DNA from: an uncultured Oscillospiraceae bacterium
GTDB lineage: Bacteria; Bacillota; Clostridia; Oscillospirales; Oscillospiraceae
Direction of reading: 5' to 3'
Assembly (NCBI GenBank): GCA_934565615.1
Contig: CAKTIH010000094.1
Span: 1-8,851, forward strand
DNA: 8,851 nt
The position numbers and the translations under genes are program-made. The first letter of the stretch is position 1. Each line of letters starts with the position of its first letter. The notes under the pieces are model-generated. The model ran no database searches, was not told the DNA's origin, and saw only the letters and a program-made list of their open reading frames with translations. Shown piece after piece: positions 7,011-8,851 of this stretch.

Positions 7011-7054
7011 AGCCACCGGAAGCCGCATATATACGGCCTCCGGTGGCTATTTTT
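7011..7054. terminator. Bidirectional terminator between convergent genes
   Basis: Bases 7011-7025 pair with 7034-7048 across an 8-base AT loop. On the plus side TTTTT (7050-7054) follows; on the minus side the stem is followed by TTTTGC. The stem has one imperfect position, which is an A-C mismatch in plus-strand RNA but a G.U pair in minus-strand RNA, so it should be slightly more stable for the regulator gene. The regulator's stop codon (7053-7055) overlaps the plus-side T-run. Confidence 0.8.
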
Positions 7055-8132
7055 ACTTTTCCTTTTTCTCCTGTCGGAGTATTCTTCTTCGCCGGTTTAT
7101 ATAGCGCTCAAGCTCCCCGCCGTTTATGAACTCCGCCAGCACATACTGCTCAAAGGCCGGGACAGTGCAGGAATAGAAGCCGAGACGGCGCGTGTACTCC
7201 GCCATCAGCTCCTCCGGCAGCACCATGTACGCCGTGCGCATCGCGGGTGCGAGGGTCTTTGAAAAGGTGTTGACGTATATCACCCGCTCCGGTGCGAGAG
7301 AATAGATCGTGTCTATCTGCCTTGTGACCGATGAGAACTCCGAATCGTAGTCGTCCTCGACAATGTACGCCCCGTGTGCCCTCGCCCAGCGCGCGTATTC
7401 ATGCCGCTTGCTGGCAGGGGCGGTCACATGGCTCGGGTAGCTGTTGAACGGCGTCACATGCAGTACGCCCGCCGCGCAGTCTGAAAGCTCGGACGATATT
7501 ATTCCGTCCTCCCCCATCGCAAGCTCCGTGCACTCCACACCGTTTGCCTCATACACCCGGCGTATCACCTCATAGCACGGCTTTTCCAGCGCAAATCCGC
7601 GCTCCCCGCCGAGAAGCTGCGCGATAAGCGAATACAGATACTCCGCACCCGAACCGATGATGATCCGCTCCGGGCTAACTACGACGCCGCGGCTGCGCTC
7701 AAGATACGCCGCTATCGCCGCGCGCAGCTCCGCACAGCCGGCTCCCGGCGGCTTCATCAGTATGCGCCGGTCGTACTCCGTAAGCACCCGGCGCATCACC
7801 TTCGCGAGCACCGAGAACGGGAAGTCCTCCGGTACGCGCAGGGGTGCCGTGTCCTGCACCGGCAGTGCATGCGGAGCCAAGGTCTCCGCCCTGCCGCCGA
7901 AAGCCGCGAAGTACCCGCTGCGCTCGCGCGCCTCGGCGTATCCCTCGTCGACCAGCAGCGCATAGGCGTGCTCGACCGTGATAAGGCTCACGCCGAGCTC
8001 CCCCGCAAGCAGCCGCTTTGACGGCAGGCGCTCGCCGTACTTGACGCTGCCGCGGGCAATGTCCCGCCGCAGCTGGTCATATAGCTGCATATACGCGCTC
8101 ACCCCGGAGCTTTTGTCTATCTGGTATTTCAT
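7053..8132 (-). CDS. MocR/GntR-family PLP-binding regulator (PdxR-like), C-terminally short
   Basis: This is a transcription factor joining a GntR-type winged helix to a class I aminotransferase-like domain that senses PLP. Residues 10-78 hold the DNA-binding domain (LPSKRLLAGELGVSLITVEHAY). The aminotransferase-like part runs from about 100 and includes IIIGSGAEYLY, VTPFNSYP, the PLP-region VEDDYDSEF (258-266) and the Schiff-base site NTFSKTLAPA with Lys292. Divergent pairing with a pyridoxine-type kinase suggests a PdxR role in vitamin B6 salvage. The protein is only 359 residues and ends 67 residues after Lys292. B. subtilis GabR (479 residues, PLP Lys312) has about 167 residues after its lysine, including the effector-binding Arg430, so the small C-terminal domain is missing here. 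Sixty bases of terminator and spacer lie before the next gene, so no frameshifted remainder exists nearby. Start ATG 8132 lies 14 bases after GGAAAG, a rather distant ribosome site. Confidence 0.85.
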   Translation of the reverse strand: MKYQIDKSSGVSAYMQLYDQLRRDIARGSVKYGERLPSKRLLAGELGVSLITVEHAYALLVDEGYAEARERSGYFAAFGGRAETLAPHALPVQDTAPLRVPEDFPFSVLAKVMRRVLTEYDRRILMKPPGAGCAELRAAIAAYLERSRGVVVSPERIIIGSGAEYLYSLIAQLLGGERGFALEKPCYEVIRRVYEANGVECTELAMGEDGIISSELSDCAAGVLHVTPFNSYPSHVTAPASKRHEYARWARAHGAYIVEDDYDSEFSSVTRQIDTIYSLAPERVIYVNTFSKTLAPAMRTAYMVLPEELMAEYTRRLGFYSCTVPAFEQYVLAEFINGGELERYINRRRRILRQEKKEK

Positions 8133-8154
8133 CTGGTTATATAATTCTTTCCTT

Positions 8155-8180
8155 ATCTGACAGTATCGGCAATGCCAGAT
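8155..8180. promoter_or_regulatory. Candidate operator dyad in the divergent promoter region
   Basis: ATCTGACA (8155-8162) and TGCCAGAT (8173-8180) form an inverted repeat of 8 bases with one mismatch and a 10-base gap. It covers the kinase -35 box and lies around the regulator's predicted start site. A dimeric regulator such as the neighbouring MocR protein could bind here, activating the kinase gene and repressing its own. Confidence 0.45.
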
Positions 8181-8187
8181 TTATAAT
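8157..8187 (+). promoter_or_regulatory. Predicted promoter for the pyridoxal kinase gene, long spacer
   Basis: CTGACA (8157-8162, 5 of 6) precedes a perfect TATAAT (8182-8187) by 19 bases, longer than the ideal 17. Such a spacer is typical of promoters that need an activator, which would fit a MocR/PdxR activator acting here. Shifted -10 choices with 17-18 bases (TTTATA, TTATAA) are poorer matches. The start site would be near 8194. Confidence 0.5.
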
Positions 8188-8211
8188 ATAATCCTTTTTG
8201 AAATAAGTCAA
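8183..8211 (-). promoter_or_regulatory. Predicted promoter for the MocR-type regulator
   Basis: On the minus strand, TTGACT (8211-8206) and TATTAT (8188-8183) are 17 bases apart, a near-consensus sigma-A promoter. Transcription would start near 8176, leaving a leader of about 44 nt. Its -10 box overlaps almost completely with that of the divergent kinase promoter. Confidence 0.65.
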
Positions 8212-8223
8212 GACGGTGAAACG

Positions 8224-8851
8224 ATGAAGCGTATAGTAAGCATACAGGACATATCAGATATCGGCAAATGCTCGCTGACGGCGGCGCTGCCGGTCATATC
8301 CGCAATGGGCGTCGAATGCGCCGTGCTGCCCACGGCTGTGCTCTCCGCGCACTCGCAGTTTGAAGGCTTCACCTTCCGCGACCTGACGGACGAAATGACC
8401 GCGACCGCGGAGCATTGGAAGCGTCTCGGTCTGCGCTTTGACGCGGTATATACCGGCTACCTCGGCTCGCCCCGGCAGGTGGATGTCGTCCGCCGCTTCT
8501 TTGACGACTTCGGCAAAGGTGCAAGGATCATCGTCGACCCGGCAATGGCGGACTTCGGCCGGCTCTATTCGGGCTTTGATGCGGACTTCCCGCGTGAAAT
8601 GGCGAGGCTGTGTCAGGGTGCGGACATCATTCTGCCGAATATCACCGAGGCCTGCCTACTGCTTGGCGTGGAGTACCGCGAGGAATACGACCGCGAGTAT
8701 ATCCGCTCCCTCCTGCGCGGCCTTGCCCAGCTCGGCGCGTCCGTATGCGCGATAACCGGCGTGAGCTTTGAGGAAGATAAGCTCGGCGTCGTCTCCTACG
8801 ACAGCGTAAGCGGCGAATACTTCAGCTATTTCCGGGAGCGCTGCCCCGGCG
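8224..8851 (+). CDS. pdxK: Pyridoxal/pyridoxamine kinase, N-terminal part (3' end outside window)
   Basis: This is a PfkB/ribokinase-superfamily kinase that phosphorylates B6 vitamers (pyridoxal, pyridoxamine, pyridoxine) to their 5'-phosphates in salvage. The frame is open from ATG 8224 (GGTGA at 8215-8219) to the window edge, giving 209 residues of an expected 280-290. Family blocks are clear: QDISDIGKCSLTAALPVISAMG (8-29), LPTAVLSAHSQFEGF (35-49), YTGYLGS (around 76-82), IVDPAMADFGRLYSGFD (103-119), ADIILPNITEACLLLG and ITGVSF. Two positions differ from the common DPVMGDxG pattern, giving DPAMADFG (105-112). The catalytic GTGD region lies beyond the window. The gene is divergent from a PdxR-like regulator across 91 bases of overlapping promoters. 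The Firmicutes form is often named pyridoxamine kinase; the exact vitamer preference cannot be told. Confidence 0.92.
   Translation, partial: MKRIVSIQDISDIGKCSLTAALPVISAMGVECAVLPTAVLSAHSQFEGFTFRDLTDEMTATAEHWKRLGLRFDAVYTGYLGSPRQVDVVRRFFDDFGKGARIIVDPAMADFGRLYSGFDADFPREMARLCQGADIILPNITEACLLLGVEYREEYDREYIRSLLRGLAQLGASVCAITGVSFEEDKLGVVSYDSVSGEYFSYFRERCPG

Overview
The window looks like chromosomal DNA from a GC-rich Gram-positive anaerobe, probably a Clostridia (Oscillospiraceae-like) gut commensal. The basis is a lysine-led lipoprotein signal peptide ending in an LCAC lipobox, typical of such clostridial solute-binding proteins, plus good Shine-Dalgarno sites (GGAGG, AAGGAG), short AT-rich intergenic regions and MocR/pyridoxine-kinase proteins of Firmicutes type. 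The assignment is an inference; no 16S or other marker gene is present.

Layout: (1) 1-479, the 3' end of surE, a nucleotide phosphatase. (2) 497-647, a strong sigma-A-type promoter and a leader of about 115 nt. (3) 648-4445, a complete PhnDCEE-type ABC importer: lipoprotein receptor PhnD, ATPase PhnC and two different permeases, PhnE1 and PhnE2. Two hairpins separate phnD from phnC. (4) 4496-6994, two downstream same-strand genes: a cytoplasmic UshA-family 5'-nucleotidase/metallophosphatase and an unrecognised P-loop protein that looks like a small-molecule kinase. (5) 7011-7054, a terminator that works in both directions. (6) 7053-8132 (minus), a MocR-type regulator that is missing about 100 C-terminal residues. 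(7) 8133-8223, a compact divergent promoter region. (8) 8224-8851, the 5' part of a pyridoxal/pyridoxamine kinase gene that runs off the window.

The transporter, nucleotidase and P-loop gene share a strand and have small gaps, so they probably form one uptake-and-processing unit: PhnD captures a phosphonate- or phosphate-bearing ligand, PhnC/E1/E2 import it, and the nucleotidase and the P-loop protein act on it in the cytoplasm. No C-P lyase (phnG-M), phosphonatase or phosphite dehydrogenase gene is visible here, so the ligand is open. The MocR gene and the kinase gene form the familiar divergent PdxR/PLP-salvage pair. Their predicted promoters share the same -10 region and sit beside an inverted repeat, which points to reciprocal or autoregulated control.

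There is no mobile element, CRISPR array, tRNA or rRNA. No stretch longer than 300 bases lacks a gene; the two largest gaps are 480-647 and 1761-1920. The best candidates for something undescribed are the P-loop protein with its transporter/nucleotidase context, and the C-terminally truncated MocR regulator.
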